Source: Nematostella vectensis (taxonomy: Eukaryota > Cnidaria > Anthozoa > Actiniaria > Edwardsiidae). Taken from it: a stretch of 64,000 nt of DNA. A model generated the notes under the pieces. The model did not search any database and was not told the DNA's origin. It was given only the letters and a program-made list of their open reading frames with translations. The position numbers and the translations under genes are program-made. This document shows, piece by piece, positions 10,201 to 20,983 of this stretch. Numbering within the stretch: position 1 is the stretch's first letter; each line of letters starts with the position of its first letter. Where the stretch lies: NCBI RefSeq assembly GCF_932526225.1, contig NC_064045.1:3916498-3980497 (forward strand), read 5' to 3'.

Positions 10201-11014
10201 ACATTCTTCCTCATACAACACTGACAAAAACCATGGAACTCATATATTATACCTTTATTGTCTACCTTTAGGGAAATTGCCCTGCTGCAACGTGAATTGG
10301 AAGAAGCAAAGGCAAAGCCAGCCACTGTAAGTGAAAACGATTATTGCAGGATTTCACATTTTTGGTGGCATGCCACACAAGAAGGATGAAATTACCTAAA
10401 ATTGGACAAAATTTATATGTGGAAATATAGACTCATAAACTACTAGTATTAAAGATTGTAGATCACCTGCTCGACTTTGTTGTTTATTCTTGAGGAAGCT
10501 TCAAAATAACAATCTACAAATGAAGTCTGATATGTGATTGACAATATTTGATGGAACATCTCTTGGTTACTCTCTTGAATTAGCCAATGTAAATGGAGAC
10601 TTTGTGTGACTCGCCATTGAACGTTGGGGGGGGGGGGGATAAAATGGCGGTGTAATTGGCCTACTTTATACTAATGGTTCAATTTTCATTTAGGCTGAAA
10701 TTGCATGTCAGGCAAATGTAGAAATGTCAGACACACAAGTCCAAACAACTTGTGCCTCAACAAACGAATGTGAGACCCAGACAGAGGTCACAAACACCAT
10801 CAAAGTCACCCAAGAGACCCAGACCGACCCACTTCCAAAGGTCAGTGCCTAGGATCATAATTACTCAGACCTTGATACAATGTTCTTACCATGTTTATGT
10901 TTCCTATTTCAGAGGCGGGGTAACCCTGTGACCCGTGCCTGGCGGCGCTTCAGGGAGAGAGTGCGTGGCCTCCGAGACCACCTCTTTCCTGGTGCTGCAG
11001 TTCCTGCCCTGTAA
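7282..11014 (+). CDS. Array gene copy 1: unrecognised coiled-coil protein, 257 aa, 13 exons
   Basis: Exons by GT-AG boundaries: 7282-7345, 7647-7666, 7891-7956, 8177-8220, 8505-8553, 8642-8676, 8810-8861, 9365-9399, 9630-9678, 9751-9806, 10272-10326, 10694-10840, 10913-11014. They sum to 774 nt, and all phases agree. Residues 22-95 and 122-175 are charged heptad-like helices rich in E, K, L and Q, so parallel coiled coils are likely. Between them lies a short hydrophobic/Cys segment (WMCSYIAGLTMSELVNK, then MCDTC). Residues 176-224 are Thr/Gln-rich and hold TQT at 203-205 and 217-219 and VQT at 191-193, resembling LC8 dynein light-chain binding motifs. The last 33 residues are Arg-rich (RAWRRFRERVRGLR) and end in FPGAAVPAL. 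There is no signal peptide or membrane segment. I do not recognise the family. The start is the only ATG beginning a frame shared by all copies. Confidence 0.85.
7351..7375. promoter_or_regulatory. Paired TCACGTGA boxes in intron 1 (present in all six copies)
   Basis: Two palindromic TCACGTGA sites, at 7351-7358 and 7368-7375, begin six bases after exon 1. The other copies have them at 14877/14894, 22561/22578, 30303/30320, 38494/38511 and 45989/46006, always 17 bp apart, although the bases between them vary. TCACGTGA is the core bound by bHLH-Zip factors (USF, MITF/TFE, Myc/Max types). Position just inside the gene and constant spacing suggest a regulatory element; this is inference. Confidence 0.55.
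8341..8427 (+). repeat. 38-bp minisatellite in intron 4, unit 1 (about 2 copies)
   Basis: G-rich repeat built from GGGATGGGAGAAGGGGCAAG followed by AAAAGGGGTTTGGGAAGG. Because 38 is not a multiple of 3, it stays open in several frames in longer arrays and yields spurious ORFs. Confidence 0.9.
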
Positions 11015-11157
11015 GGGGCCTGGTGGTAGCTAGCACAGCTTAAAGGATACCCCTACACATCGAAACATCTCAAGTATGTAGGGGATCAGCCTTACCATGT
11101 GATGATCTTTCCACCTTGCTGTGCTAGCTACCAGGACTGGCACACCTTTGCCAGACT

Positions 11158-11535
11158 GTAAGTACTGCTGTTGCGATTTTATCAGAATGTGTCTTTTTAT
11201 GACAGATTGACGTCGGGCCAATAGCTCTAACATCTCGAACTCCAACTCTAACATCTCCAACTCCAACTCTAACATCTCCAACTCCAACTCTAACAGCTCC
11301 AACTCCAACTCTAACATCTCCAACTCCAACTCTAACATCTCCAACTCCAACTCTAACATCTCCAACTCCAACTCTAACATCTCCAACTCCAACTCTAACA
11401 TCTCCAACTCCAACTCTAACAGCTCCAACTCCAACTCTAACATCTCCAACTCCAACTCTAACATTTCCAACTCCAACTCTAACATCTCCAACTCCAACTC
11501 TAACAGCTCTAACATTTCCTTTTTTCTGTCTACAG
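11158..11535 (+). other. 3'UTR intron of copy 1 carrying the 21-bp minisatellite
   Basis: GTAAGT at 11158 and a pyrimidine-rich TTTTTTCTGTCTACAG ending at 11535 frame an apparent intron 144 bp after the stop codon. Equivalent sites exist in the other units (donor GTAAGT in 1, 4 and 6; GTACGT in 2, 3 and 5). Candidate poly(A) signals AATAAA follow at 12182 and 12256. An intron more than 55 nt downstream of a stop is the usual trigger for nonsense-mediated decay in animals, so it could influence mRNA stability. Confidence 0.5.
11227..11515 (+). repeat. 21-bp minisatellite in 3'UTR intron, unit 1 (about 14 copies)
   Basis: Repeat AACATCTCCAACTCCAACTC plus T. Its minus strand encodes a spurious Leu/Glu repeat because 21 is a multiple of 3. 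Confidence 0.93.
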
Positions 11536-11869
11536 GGGTTTGCCGACTTTCCTAATTGGATTATAATTATCTATTATAAGTCGATTATTAATCTTATCAA
11601 ATTATTTGATTATTACTTATTATCTGGGCCTCTCTGGATACATACTAGTTTATTGCTCCAAATCTGAGAATTGTTTGACCTTATCATGACCCAAAGATTG
11701 AAGCTGACACCATTAGGCATATTTCTGGTATCAGCTTTGCAACAGATATCTGATATTTTTAGCTTTTTACCATCAGAACAATTTATGCACTAGCACACCA
11801 ATAATGCCATGGCTATTGGCTGTTATACATTCACATGTTTTTACATATTTTTATAAGTCTACCGTTTAG

Positions 11870-12072
11870 TTGAGACCCATTCTGTGGTCACTATGGCATG
11901 TTGAGGGCCACACCCAGAGCACCTGTGCACCCCGTTCACCTAAGGGCGTCATCTGCACAGGTGTTCCTGATGAGTGGGGGTTGAGGCGGGAAAGGGTTCC
12001 GCGACACCATGTTTTCATGGGCCCCCATGATTTCGAGTTGGGTGTGGCCCCTACAGATGTTGAACATTGAAT
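11870..12072 (+). other. Spacer ORF, 66 codons, open in four of six units
   Basis: A frame downstream of the 3'UTR intron reads from TTG 11870 after TTTAG to a TGA. It is open in units 1, 3, 4 and 5 (27125, 35279, 42851) with product containing STCAPRSPKGVICTGVPDEW and HVFMGPHDFELGVAPTDVEH. In units 2 and 6 a TTGAGG-to-TGAAGG change creates a stop in the middle. There is no ATG start. It may be an ancestral terminal exon, part of the 3'UTR, or chance. Function unknown. Confidence 0.25.
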
Positions 12073-12712
12073 TGCTTGTAGTGAGTGTATTAAAGTCAAG
12101 CTGGTATATGTAAATAGAAAAGAAAGAATGTCAAATAACAATAACCATAGCTAGTGTCATGGTGTGCATCCAAGAATTGTAAATAAAAAGAGTAAATAGT
12201 ATACCGTATTTGCAGTCGAACTACAGAAATACACCATAACTGTGAATACATATTGAATAAAATGACTGCATCATTGTAACAATACCTACATCCTTGTAGT
12301 TGATAATTGGGAGGAAAGATGTTAACCTAATACATCTTATTATTTTATCTTGTCCACCTGTCGCGAATGCCTACCTCCAAGGCAGTACCTAAGACAAAGA
12401 GTCCGAAATGAGGCACATCGATGGCATGGACAAGCCCGCGTCTGGTGGATCACGCGCTAGCTCGGTGACGTCGGCGAAATGCCGCGAGCTTGGGCTTCCT
12501 GTGCCTAATCTCCAAAGTCGTATATAGTGTTGAAGATTTATGTTAACGCAGAAACCAAGAAATTATCCGGAACTCCCATAAAAGTTCCAAGTAAGGAGGG
12601 GCTTTCTTTGTAAGTTCACCTCCGTACCGAGTTCGTCTCGAATGTGTTGAGCCGAGAGGGTCTGGTACTAGCACTCCATGTTACCCCAACATCTAGGCGA
12701 ACACATGGAGTA

Positions 12713-12743
12713 TGACGTCATTACACAATGGAGCATGACGTCA
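12713..12743. promoter_or_regulatory. Paired TGACGTCA (CRE) sites in spacer
   Basis: Two full palindromic TGACGTCA sites at 12713-12720 and 12736-12743. Other units: 20116/20138, 27963/27985, 36122/36145, 43685/43707, with spacing 22 or 23 bp. TGACGTCA is the consensus for CREB/ATF bZIP proteins. The pair sits about 2 kb upstream of the next unit's start codon and beside the 39-bp minisatellite. Confidence 0.55.
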
Positions 12744-12775
12744 TTAGAAACCAGGATGTCTAGGATTGGACCCAG

Positions 12776-12930
12776 CCTAGTCCCAGGCGGTCTTACCGGG
12801 TTTCCTGCGTTCATCCTAGTCCCAGGCGTTCTTACCGGGTTTCCTGTGTTCAGCCTAGTCCCGGGCGTTCTTACCGGGTTTCCTGTGTTGAGCCTAGTCC
12901 TAGGCGTTCTTACCGGTTTTCCTGTGTTTG
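12776..12930 (+). repeat. 39-bp minisatellite in spacer, unit 1 (4 copies)
   Basis: Repeat CCTAGTCCCAGGCGTTCTTA followed by CCGGGTTTCCTGTGTTCAG. It gives a false Thr/Gly/Pro repeat ORF on both strands. Confidence 0.93.
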
Positions 12931-13043
12931 GGTTTCCTGTGTATGGTAAGAGTTGGGACGTCACAGGAAACCGCTCGCCCCAGCCAAAAGGTTACCTCAC
13001 GGTTTATTTCCGAGTACAGGATACCCGGTTAGAACGCCTGGGA

Positions 13044-13490
13044 CTAGGCTGGATTTAGACTCCTACGAGCCGCTCTTAGGGAACGCGCTTCCCTTAGGCC
13101 CCACGAGCGCCTGCTCCACAGAGCGGCAAAACGAATTAGCCAATCAGCGTTCACTTTCCAAATTCTGGAAAGTTGACGTTGGCTGTTCACGGGCTTTGGA
13201 TCCACGACGGCGCTTTCAGCGGGTCTCGGGCTCTTCACTCGTCGCTTCGTTGCCGTGAACGGTTCATTTATCTCGTGTTTTACACTCTCAACATGTTTCA
13301 ATGCTCTTTCTAGTTTCGCAAGGCTTTTGTAGCACTTTGTACAAATAAAAAGACTGGAATGTTCCTTTCCATAAACACTAGGATCTTCTTCCGTCGAACA
13401 TTTTATCAGTTCGACTAGATCTAGAGAGCTTTTCCTAAAAACATTTACTTTACCAGCAGACACTGGCGTTAAACTGCTACAAATGAAGCA
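13044..13490 (-). CDS. Minus-strand spacer ORF with two CxxC pairs, unit 1 (possible exon)
   Basis: Reads CFIC (13479-13490), then about 35 residues including NVFRKSSLDLVELIKC, then LFICTKCYKSLAKLERALKH. The CxxC...CxxC spacing followed by a helix resembles ZAD-like treble-clef zinc domains. The Arg-rich end (WSRRSWGLREARSLRAARRS) overlaps conserved spacer DNA and may be read-through beyond a splice donor. There is no ATG; units 3-5 stay open upstream of CFIC. In unit 1 an 8-bp insertion (TTTTCTAG, about 13512) puts a stop just upstream. Probably an internal exon or transposon-derived fragment. Confidence 0.35.
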   Translation of the reverse strand, partial: CFICSSLTPVSAGKVNVFRKSSLDLVELIKCSTEEDPSVYGKEHSSLFICTKCYKSLAKLERALKHVESVKHEINEPFTATKRRVKSPRPAESAVVDPKPVNSQRQLSRIWKVNADWLIRFAALWSRRSWGLREARSLRAARRSLNPA

Positions 13491-14100
13491 TTTATAGTCT
13501 GCCTCGACAGTTTTCTAGTTTTCTTTGGAGTTTCTGCCTTATATGTATTTCTGGGACATTTTATTGCAACATTTGCAAAGGAAAAATTGAAAAACTTTCC
13601 AGGGGCGGATCCAGAAGTTTAAAAAGGGGGGGGGGGGGGGGGGGGGGCGAAGCAAGAGTTTCAAGAAAGGGGGCGGACTTATTCTTCCTCCGTATATTTC
13701 CTTGCATTCGAACAAATCTGCGACGCAATAAAGCTCTTCGGGTCATGAACCGAGCGCTGGACTCTATTGTTCTCTGTGACAGTTGCTATGTGGCGTCTCA
13801 AGAACGGCTTGTGATTGGTTTCGCGGGAAAAATAAAGATTCATATATGGTCATTTTAGCCCTATAAATCGTGTATTTGAACGTTTTCCCGCTGTTTTCGA
13901 TACAGCAGGCTCAGGTTTGACAAGATGTAAACACCACGAGCGTTTGAGTAAGTTCCCGAGGAATGTAGCGAAGAAATGCGCTAAATTGCCTGGATTCAAC
14001 TGGAGACAAAGACACATAGACTCACAAAATACGTTCTATCTGTATCAGGATTTATTCGATCGAACTGAAACTTGGCAACCAAAAACTAGACATAATTTAA

Positions 14101-14240
14101 AAACTTTTCATCAGAGTACGCCATCGATTTATTTTTCGATTTATTTTTCGCGGAATAATCTCTAGCGGAACTTGAATTTTTATTTTTCGCAACTAATTTC
14201 TCGCATTTAATTTTTTTTTGCGCACTCTGATGAAAAGTTT
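14101..14240. repeat. Fold-back sequence near unit end
   Basis: AAACTTTTCATCAGAGTACG (14101-14120) and its complement ending at 14240 (CACTCTGATGAAAAGTTT) form 21-bp arms with one mismatch around an AT-rich, TTTTCGC-rich loop. The same fold-back is in units 2-5 (21.6, 29.34, 37.53 and 45.03 kb); unit 2 has extra mismatches. Probably an old MITE fixed in the ancestral unit. Confidence 0.7.
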
Positions 14241-14807
14241 TATTCTATCCTTAGGTATCATATACTGAGTTTATATTGGGTTACATTGAAACGCGTTTGC
14301 TCTAGAGCGAAAATGAGCATTTTCGGCTTAATTAACAGCCTACGGCAAATAGCCGACTTCCTCGAATTTTTTTCAGATGACTAAAATGACAATTTTGTTA
14401 TGAAGTTGGATAATGTATCTGTTTGTTGTGAAAGTTTCGACCATTTTTATGCAAAAGCGGCCTCATAAATGTAATTTGTAATTTAGGGTAATTTGAGCGC
14501 GTATTTGCCTTTTTGCCTTTCGTAACGCCTCAATTTTAAGCCAAATGTCTGAAAAAGGGGGGGGGGGGGGGTGGTTACTACGTATTCAATCCAGGTCATT
14601 AATAGGAATTATGAAGAGGGGTGGTAGAAGTATAAAGCCGTGCGGAACCTCGGAAGTAACGAAAATAGTGCGCGCGGTATTACGTAAGTCATGATGTAAC
14701 ATCCTATCATGATAACGTAACAAAGGTTGCTAAGGTTTCCCGCCAGATTTTCTACAGACCCCGAACTGATCGGTCGAAATTTTTTCGCTCTTCAATTTTC
14801 CTAAAAA

Positions 14808-17800
14808 ATGTCTCACAGGAACCCAGTTTACCGGGGCGGCTCGATGAAGAATTTATCCAGCAAAGACAAAGGTAGGTCACGTGAACACAAGTGTCACGTG
14901 ATCAAAGAGTAATGTGATAATATGACAAAAATTTGGAAGAAGAAGAAAGATGCGACTTTTAGCAAATGGAAAAAGCGACTTAGAAAAGGGGAAACGTTTA
15001 CATTTAACATTAAGACAAGGATCTGAGGGAAAAAGGCGGCCAATTAACAAGACCGACAGAAAAAGCAATATGGACTGAGTTCTCTGTCAAAAAACCGCCA
15101 CTTGAATATGAAAGCAAGTTTTTTTAAACTTTATTTTTATAAAATTTGTTAATTCTTGGTTTTCTTTTTCTTTAGATATCATCCTTCGGCAAAAGGTAAG
15201 TTGATGCCCTTAATTTTATTTTGATGGAAAAGGTTTCTGATGCGGGATATGTGATTCACATTAATTGGACAATTTTGGTAATGAGCTAGTGTTCTGTGAA
15301 ACAAAAAAAAAACAATGAACGGAATCAAACGTCTCTCCATTTGGTTTTCTTTGAGTAAATAATTTGGCCTTCTTTCTTCATAAATATAAGTTAAGCTTAT
15401 TGTTATGATATTTTTTTCAGACCGAAGAACTTGATGTTGCAATGCAAGAGATGAAAAGGCTAGAGAAGCTGGTCAAAACACAAAAGGTATTAAACAAGCT
15501 GTCCGAATTAGGTTGATTTGAAAGAACACTAATTTTGCAATTCGCTCATTTTTTTGATAATCACATAGGCAATGATAATTCTTCAGTGGGACATTTTAAT
15601 TTTAATGGTTGTATAACATTACACATGTAGAAAACTGGGAGCTCATTACTCATTGATTACTCATATCAATGATTATTTGTATTCACTTTGATTCCAGGAG
15701 AAAAACCACAACAAGAAGCAAAGAATTGAGGAAGTAAATAAGTATGTGACATATTGTACATAGAAAGCTTTACGAGGGGAGCCTTTGACACATTGCGGGG
15801 CCTTGTTGATGTATATACACAATATTATGTGATGGAAGAAAGTAGTGGGGGGGGTATCAAGGGGACAGGAGAAGGGGCGAGAAAAGAGGTTGAGAAGGGG
15901 ATGGGAGAAGGGGCAAGAAAAGGGGTTTGGGAAGGGGATGGGAGAAGGGGCAAGAAAAGGGGTTTGGGAAGGGGATGGGAGAAGGGGCGAGAAAAGAGGG
16001 TTGAGAACGGGCGAGTAAAGGGGGTTGAGAAGGGAATGGGAGAAGGGCAAGAAAAGAAGGTTGAGAAGGGAATGGGAGAAGGGGCAAGAAAAGGGGTTTG
16101 GGAAGGGGATGGGAGAAGGGGCGAGAAAAGGGGTTTGGGAAGGGGATGGGAGAAGTGGCGAGAAAAGGGGTTTGGGAAGGGGATGGGAGAAGGGGCAAGA
16201 AAATGGGGTTGAGAAGGGAATGGGAGAAGGGGCAAGAAAAGGGGTTTGGGAAGGGGATGGGAGAAGGGGCGAGAAAAGGGGTTTGGGAAGTGAATGGGAG
16301 AAGGGGCAAGAAAAGGGGGTTGAGAAGGGGATGGGAGAAGGGGCAAGAAAAGAGGTTTGGGAAGGGGATGGGAGAAGGGGCAAGAAAAGAGGTTTGGGAT
16401 GGGGATGGGAGAAGGGGCAAGAAAAGGGGTTTAAGAAGGGAATGGGAGAAGGAGGAATGTATCATTCTCATAAAACAATTTTTTAGCTGTTATCCTTATA
16501 AGTTGCGAAACTTGTTTTTGTTTATCAAAAAAGGTCTATTTCGGAGAACAGAAAACTTATGGAGAAACTATTAAAAGAACAAGTGAGTGCTAAAAAAGTT
16601 TATTTGACGAGCTACTTACTTTAGATTTTTTGGAATCCAAATAATAAGAAAAATTGTTTTTGGTAATTTAGGAGGAGCGAGACAAGCTAATGGAGGACAG
16701 GGAGAAGTAAGTATATTTTAATTACTAAATTATACAAAGAAAATATAATAAAAAACTATTTAAACTCTTCTTATAACAGTACTTACAGGTACAAAAGTGA
16801 TGCACAGTGGTCACTAACAGTCTATTTATATGCCAACAGCTGGATGTGCTCTTATATTGCTGGTCTTACCATGTCAGAGCTGGTCAACAAGGTGAGTTAG
16901 AAGCTACCAGAGGAAATAATTCTTTATTTACATGGGCATATCCAGGATTTAACAATGGAGTCTGCAGGTATAGGTGTTCCAAGTTAAGGCCTGCCTAAAA
17001 TAGGCGGTATGTAGCGTGTGGCATGAAGCGTGCGACATGACATGTTTCCAAGTTTAGCCACCAAAAGCATGAAGTGTGCGTCAAATTTTGTTTCTCAACT
17101 ATCAGAGAAACATTTCTTTGTTGGTGCTACAATGTCTTCCTGGGTGGCTAAACTAGGAGACATTCAGGTGACATGTATCACTTGACATGTCACCTTGTTT
17201 AGCCAGGCTTTATCTAAGGAAATATACTTTATCTAAGAAAATACATCTTTTTGACAGTTCATATGGTACATATTCCCACCCCATACTATTTCATTGAATC
17301 ATATCACAGATCACTGGATTAAATTTTAAGCAACAAAAATATCAATTATCTTGGAAGTTTTTGAATGACTATCATCTGTTTTATTTCTTTTCAGACTGTC
17401 AAAATGTACGATACTTGCGAGGCAGAAAGGTACAAAATTGCTATATTCTTCACTTACAGGTAGTTTAGAGTAGCCTGTATGCTAGTTTAGAGCAATCAAT
17501 GTAAAATAAATGATGACAACAAGTACACCTGCCAAATTTTCCGTTTAATCAGGGCATCTGATGAAGATTGAACAAGTCTGTTAAATTTAAGTGAACACAT
17601 GAAAGATCTTTCTTTTGTAAATGTCTGTTCAATAACACTTATTTCTGGATTTCCTTTCAGTTCTATTGAGGATCTGCGCTTACAGAAAAAGAAAAGAGAA
17701 ATAGAGCTGGTATTGAAATAATCTTATTTTATTGAGATCATATTGAGCTATCAACTATACAGTCAATGTGTTTTATTCCAGGTGGAGCAACAAGAAATCC

Positions 17801-19071
17801 TCAACAACCTGAAGAATACAGGAGATGACCTAGACAGGTAATAAACAACATGATACTCCTTCTTGTACAACACTGACAAAAACCCTGGAACTTGTACCTT
17901 ATTGCCTACCTTTAAACTCCAACATCGACAAAAACCCTGGAACTAATATCTTATTTGTCAAGCTCAAAACTCCTGTACCCAGGATTTTTCTTCGGGGGGG
18001 GGGGGGGGGGGGGGGGGGTGCGAAATCCGAAAAAGTGGACCTAATTTTTCTGGGGGGGGGAGTTCTCTGAACACCCCGATTTAAACAAATAAAGGATTTT
18101 TTATGCCTTTGCAGTATTGCCACGGGCTGTTTATTGTCAGATTTGGTTATATACCAGACTGATCTAGCTTATGCTTTATAATTTTGTCTACAAATAGCAC
18201 GTCTATTGAGAACCAAAAGTGGACCTTCGGCCGTTATGGGGGGGGGGGTTACTCCAACATTCTTCCTCATACAACACTGACAAAAACCATGGAACTCATA
18301 TATTATACCTTTATTGTCTACCTTTAGTGAAATTGCCCTGCTGCAACGTGAATTGGAAGAAGCAAAGGCAAAGCCAGCCACTGTAAGTGAAAACGATTAT
18401 TGCAGGATTTCACATTTTTGGGGGCATGCCACACAAGATAGGATGGAATTACCTAAAATTGGACAAAATTTATATGTGGAAATATAGACTCATAAACTAC
18501 CAGTATTAAAGAATGTAGATCACCTGCTCGACTGTTTTTTATTCTCGAGGAAGCTTTAAAATAACAATCTACAAATGAAGTATGATATGTGATTGACAAT
18601 ATTTGATCGAACATCTCTTGGTTACTCTCTTGAATTAGCCAATGTAAATGGAGACTTTGTGTGACTCGCCATTGAACGTTTGGGGGGGGGAGGGGATAAA
18701 ATGGTGGTGTAATTGGCCTACTTTATACTAATGGTTCAATTTTCATTTAGGCTGAGATTGCATGTCAGGCAAATGTAGAAATGTCAGACACACAAGTCCA
18801 AACAACTTGTGCCTCAACAAACGAATGTGAGACCCAGACAGAGGTCACAAACACCATCAAAGTCACCCAAGAGACCCAGACCGACACACTTCCAAAGGTC
18901 AGTGCCTAGGATCATAATTACTCAGACCTTGATACAATGTTCTTACCATCTTTATGTTTCCTATTTCAGAGGCAGGGTAACCCTGTGACCCGTGCCTGGC
19001 GGCGCTTGAGGGAGAGAGTGCGTGGCCTTCGAGACCCCCTCTTTCCTGGTGCTGCAGTTCCTGCCCTGTAA
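14808..19071 (+). CDS. Array gene copy 2: coiled-coil protein, 257 aa, 13 exons
   Basis: Exons: 14808-14871, 15176-15195, 15421-15486, 15698-15741, 16534-16582, 16672-16706, 16840-16891, 17395-17429, 17661-17709, 17782-17837, 18328-18382, 18751-18897, 18970-19071. All 774 nt are in frame. Relative to copy 1: E52K, E76K, C115Y (breaks the MCDTC pair), K146N, P155L, R157S at the exon 10/11 junction, P221T, R226Q, F237L, H247P. Exon 5 ends CAA rather than CAG before GTGAGT, leaving a weaker donor context. About 196 bp of the 5' region found in other copies is missing upstream, so expression may differ. Intron 4 holds about 16 copies of the 38-bp minisatellite. Confidence 0.83.
15861..16453 (+). 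repeat. 38-bp minisatellite in intron 4, unit 2 (about 16 copies)
   Basis: Same G-rich unit as in unit 1, between exons 4 and 5. Variants alternate GGCAAG/GGCGAG and GTTTGGG/GGTTGAG. Confidence 0.93.
17046..17195. repeat. Hairpin-forming sequence in intron 7
   Basis: In unit 2, AGGTGACATGT (17166-17176) pairs perfectly with ACATGTCACCT (17185-17195), and an outer pair joins AGTTTAGCCACC with GGTGGCTAAACT. All six units carry it with point changes. Likely an immobile fragment of a palindromic transposable element. Confidence 0.5.
17993..18250. repeat. G-run-rich repeat insertion in intron 10
   Basis: Between exons 10 and 11 every unit holds a block beginning ACCCAGGATTTTTCTTC followed by a G run (up to about 24), GTGCGAAATCCGAAAAAGTGG, a second G run, and a third G run near AAAGTGGACCTTCGGCCG. 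Equivalent blocks are near 9.9-10.2, 25.4-25.7, 33.4-33.7, 41.2-41.5 and 49.3-49.6 kb. The direct repeat ACAACACTGACAAAAACC flanks the block. It resembles dispersed non-autonomous repeats common in aquatic invertebrates. Confidence 0.5.
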
Positions 19072-20177
19072 GGGGCCACTGGAGGTAGCTAGCACAGCTT
19101 AAAGGATACCCCTACACATCGAAACATCTCAAGTATGTAGGGGATCAGCCTTACCATGTGATGATCTTTCCACCTTGCTGTGCTAGCTACCAGGACTGGC
19201 ACACCTTTGCCAGACTGTACGTACTGCTGTTGCGATTTTATCAGAATGTGTATTTTTTTGACAGATTGACATCGGGCCAATTGCTCTAACATTTCCTTTT
19301 TTCTGTCTACAGGGGTTGGCTGACTTTCCTAATTGGATTATAATTATCTATTATAAGTCGATTATTAATCTTATCAAATTATTTAATTATTACTTATTAT
19401 CTGGGTCTCTCCGGATACATACTAGTTTATTGCTCCAAATCTGAGAATTGTTTGACCTTATCATGACCCAAAGATTGAAGTTGACACCATTAGGCATATT
19501 TCTGGTATCAGCTTTGCAACAGATAGCTGATATTTTTAGCTTTTTACCATCAGAACAATTTATGCACTAGCACACCAATAATGCCATGGCTATTGGCTGT
19601 TATACACTCACATGTTTTTACATATTTTTATAAGTCTACCATTTAGTTGAGACCCATTCTGTGGTCACTATGGCATGTTGAGGGCCACACCCAGAGCACC
19701 TGTGCACCCCGTTCACCTAAGGGCGTCATCTGCACAGGTGTTCCTGATGAGTGGGGGTGAAGGCGGGAAAGGGTTCCGCGACACCATGTTTTCATGGGCC
19801 CCCATGATTCCGAGTTGGGTGTGGCCCCTACAGATGTTGAACATTGAATTGCTTGTAGTGATTGTATTAAAGTCAAGCTGGTAACTGTAAATAGGAAAGA
19901 AAGAATGTCAAATAACAATAACCATAGCTAGTGTCATGGTGTGCATCCAACATTTGTAAATAAAAAGAGTAAATAGTATACCGTATTTGGAGTCAAACCT
20001 AGGGCTTTCTTTGTAAGTTCACTTCCGTACCGAGTTCGTCTCGAATGTGTTGAGCCGAGAGGGTCTGGTACTAGCACTCCATGTTACCCCAACATCTAGG
20101 CGAACACATGGAGTATGACGTCATTACACATGGAGCATGACGTCATTAGAAACCAGGATGTCTAGGATTGGACCCAG

Positions 20178-20486
20178 CCTAGTCCCAGGCGGTCTTACCG
20201 GGTTTCCTGCGTTCATCCTAGTCCCAGGCGTTCTTACCGGGTTTCCTGTGTTCAGCCTAGTCCCGGGCGTTCTTACCGGGTTTCCTGTGTTGAGCCTAGT
20301 CCTAGGCGTTCTTACCGGTTTTCCTGCGTTCATCCTAGTCCCAGGTGGTCTTACCTGGTTTCCTGTGTTCATCCTAGTCCCAGGTGGTCTTACCTGGTTT
20401 CCTGTGTTCATCCTAGTCCCAGGCGTTCTTACCGGGTTTCCTGTGTTGAGCCTAGTCGTAGGGTTCTTACCGGTTTTCCTGTGTTT
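20178..20486 (+). repeat. 39-bp minisatellite in spacer, unit 2 (8 copies)
   Basis: Same repeat; the longest array. Confidence 0.93.
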
Positions 20487-20632
20487 GGGTTTCCTGTGTA
20501 TGGTAAGAGTTGGGACGTCACAGGAAACCGCTCGCCCCAGCCCAAAGGTTACCTCACGGTTTATTTCCGAGTACAGGAAACCCGGTTAGAACGCCTGGGA
20601 CTAGGCTGGATTTAGACTCCTACGAGCCGCTC

Positions 20633-20983
20633 TTAGGGAACGCTTCCCTTAGGCCCCACGAGAGCGGCAAAACGAATTAGCCAATCAGCGTTCACTTTCC
20701 AAATTCTGGAAAGTTGAGGTTGGCTGTTCACGGGCTTTTTCGTTGCCGTGAACGGTTCATTTATCTCGTGTTTTACACTCTCAACATGTTTCAATGCTCT
20801 TTTTAGTTTCGCAAGGCTTTTGTAGCACTTTGTACAAATAAAAAGACTGGAATATTCCTTTCCATAAACACTGGGATCCTCTTCCGTCGAACATTTTATC
20901 AGTTCGACTAGATCAAGAGAGCTTTTCCTAAAAACATTTACTTTACCAGCAGACACTGTCGTTAAACTGCTACAAATGAAGCA
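20633..20983 (-). pseudogene. Minus-strand CxxC ORF, unit 2 (shortened)
   Basis: Same CFIC...LFICTKCYKSL core, but about 60 bp after the NEPFTATK segment and further bases near the end are deleted, so the C-terminus differs (ends in VGPKGSVP). Confidence 0.3.

Noticed and set aside
11030-11515. Leu/Glu heptad-like minus-strand ORF that looks like a coiled coil
   Set aside because: A translation of the 21-bp repeat; vanishes in units where the repeat is absent.
12668-12964. Thr/Gly/Pro repeat ORFs on both strands in the spacer
   Set aside because: Artefacts of the 39-bp minisatellite.
13917-14165. Conserved plus-strand ORF (CKHHERLSKFPRN) in the unit end, and its minus-strand counterpart
   Set aside because: It runs into the fold-back sequence, is stopped in unit 3 (TAG at about 29282), and its apparent conservation equals that of the surrounding non-coding spacer.
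15861-16453. CRISPR-like repeat array
   Set aside because: Repeats are directly adjacent without unique spacers, in a eukaryotic intron; an ordinary minisatellite.
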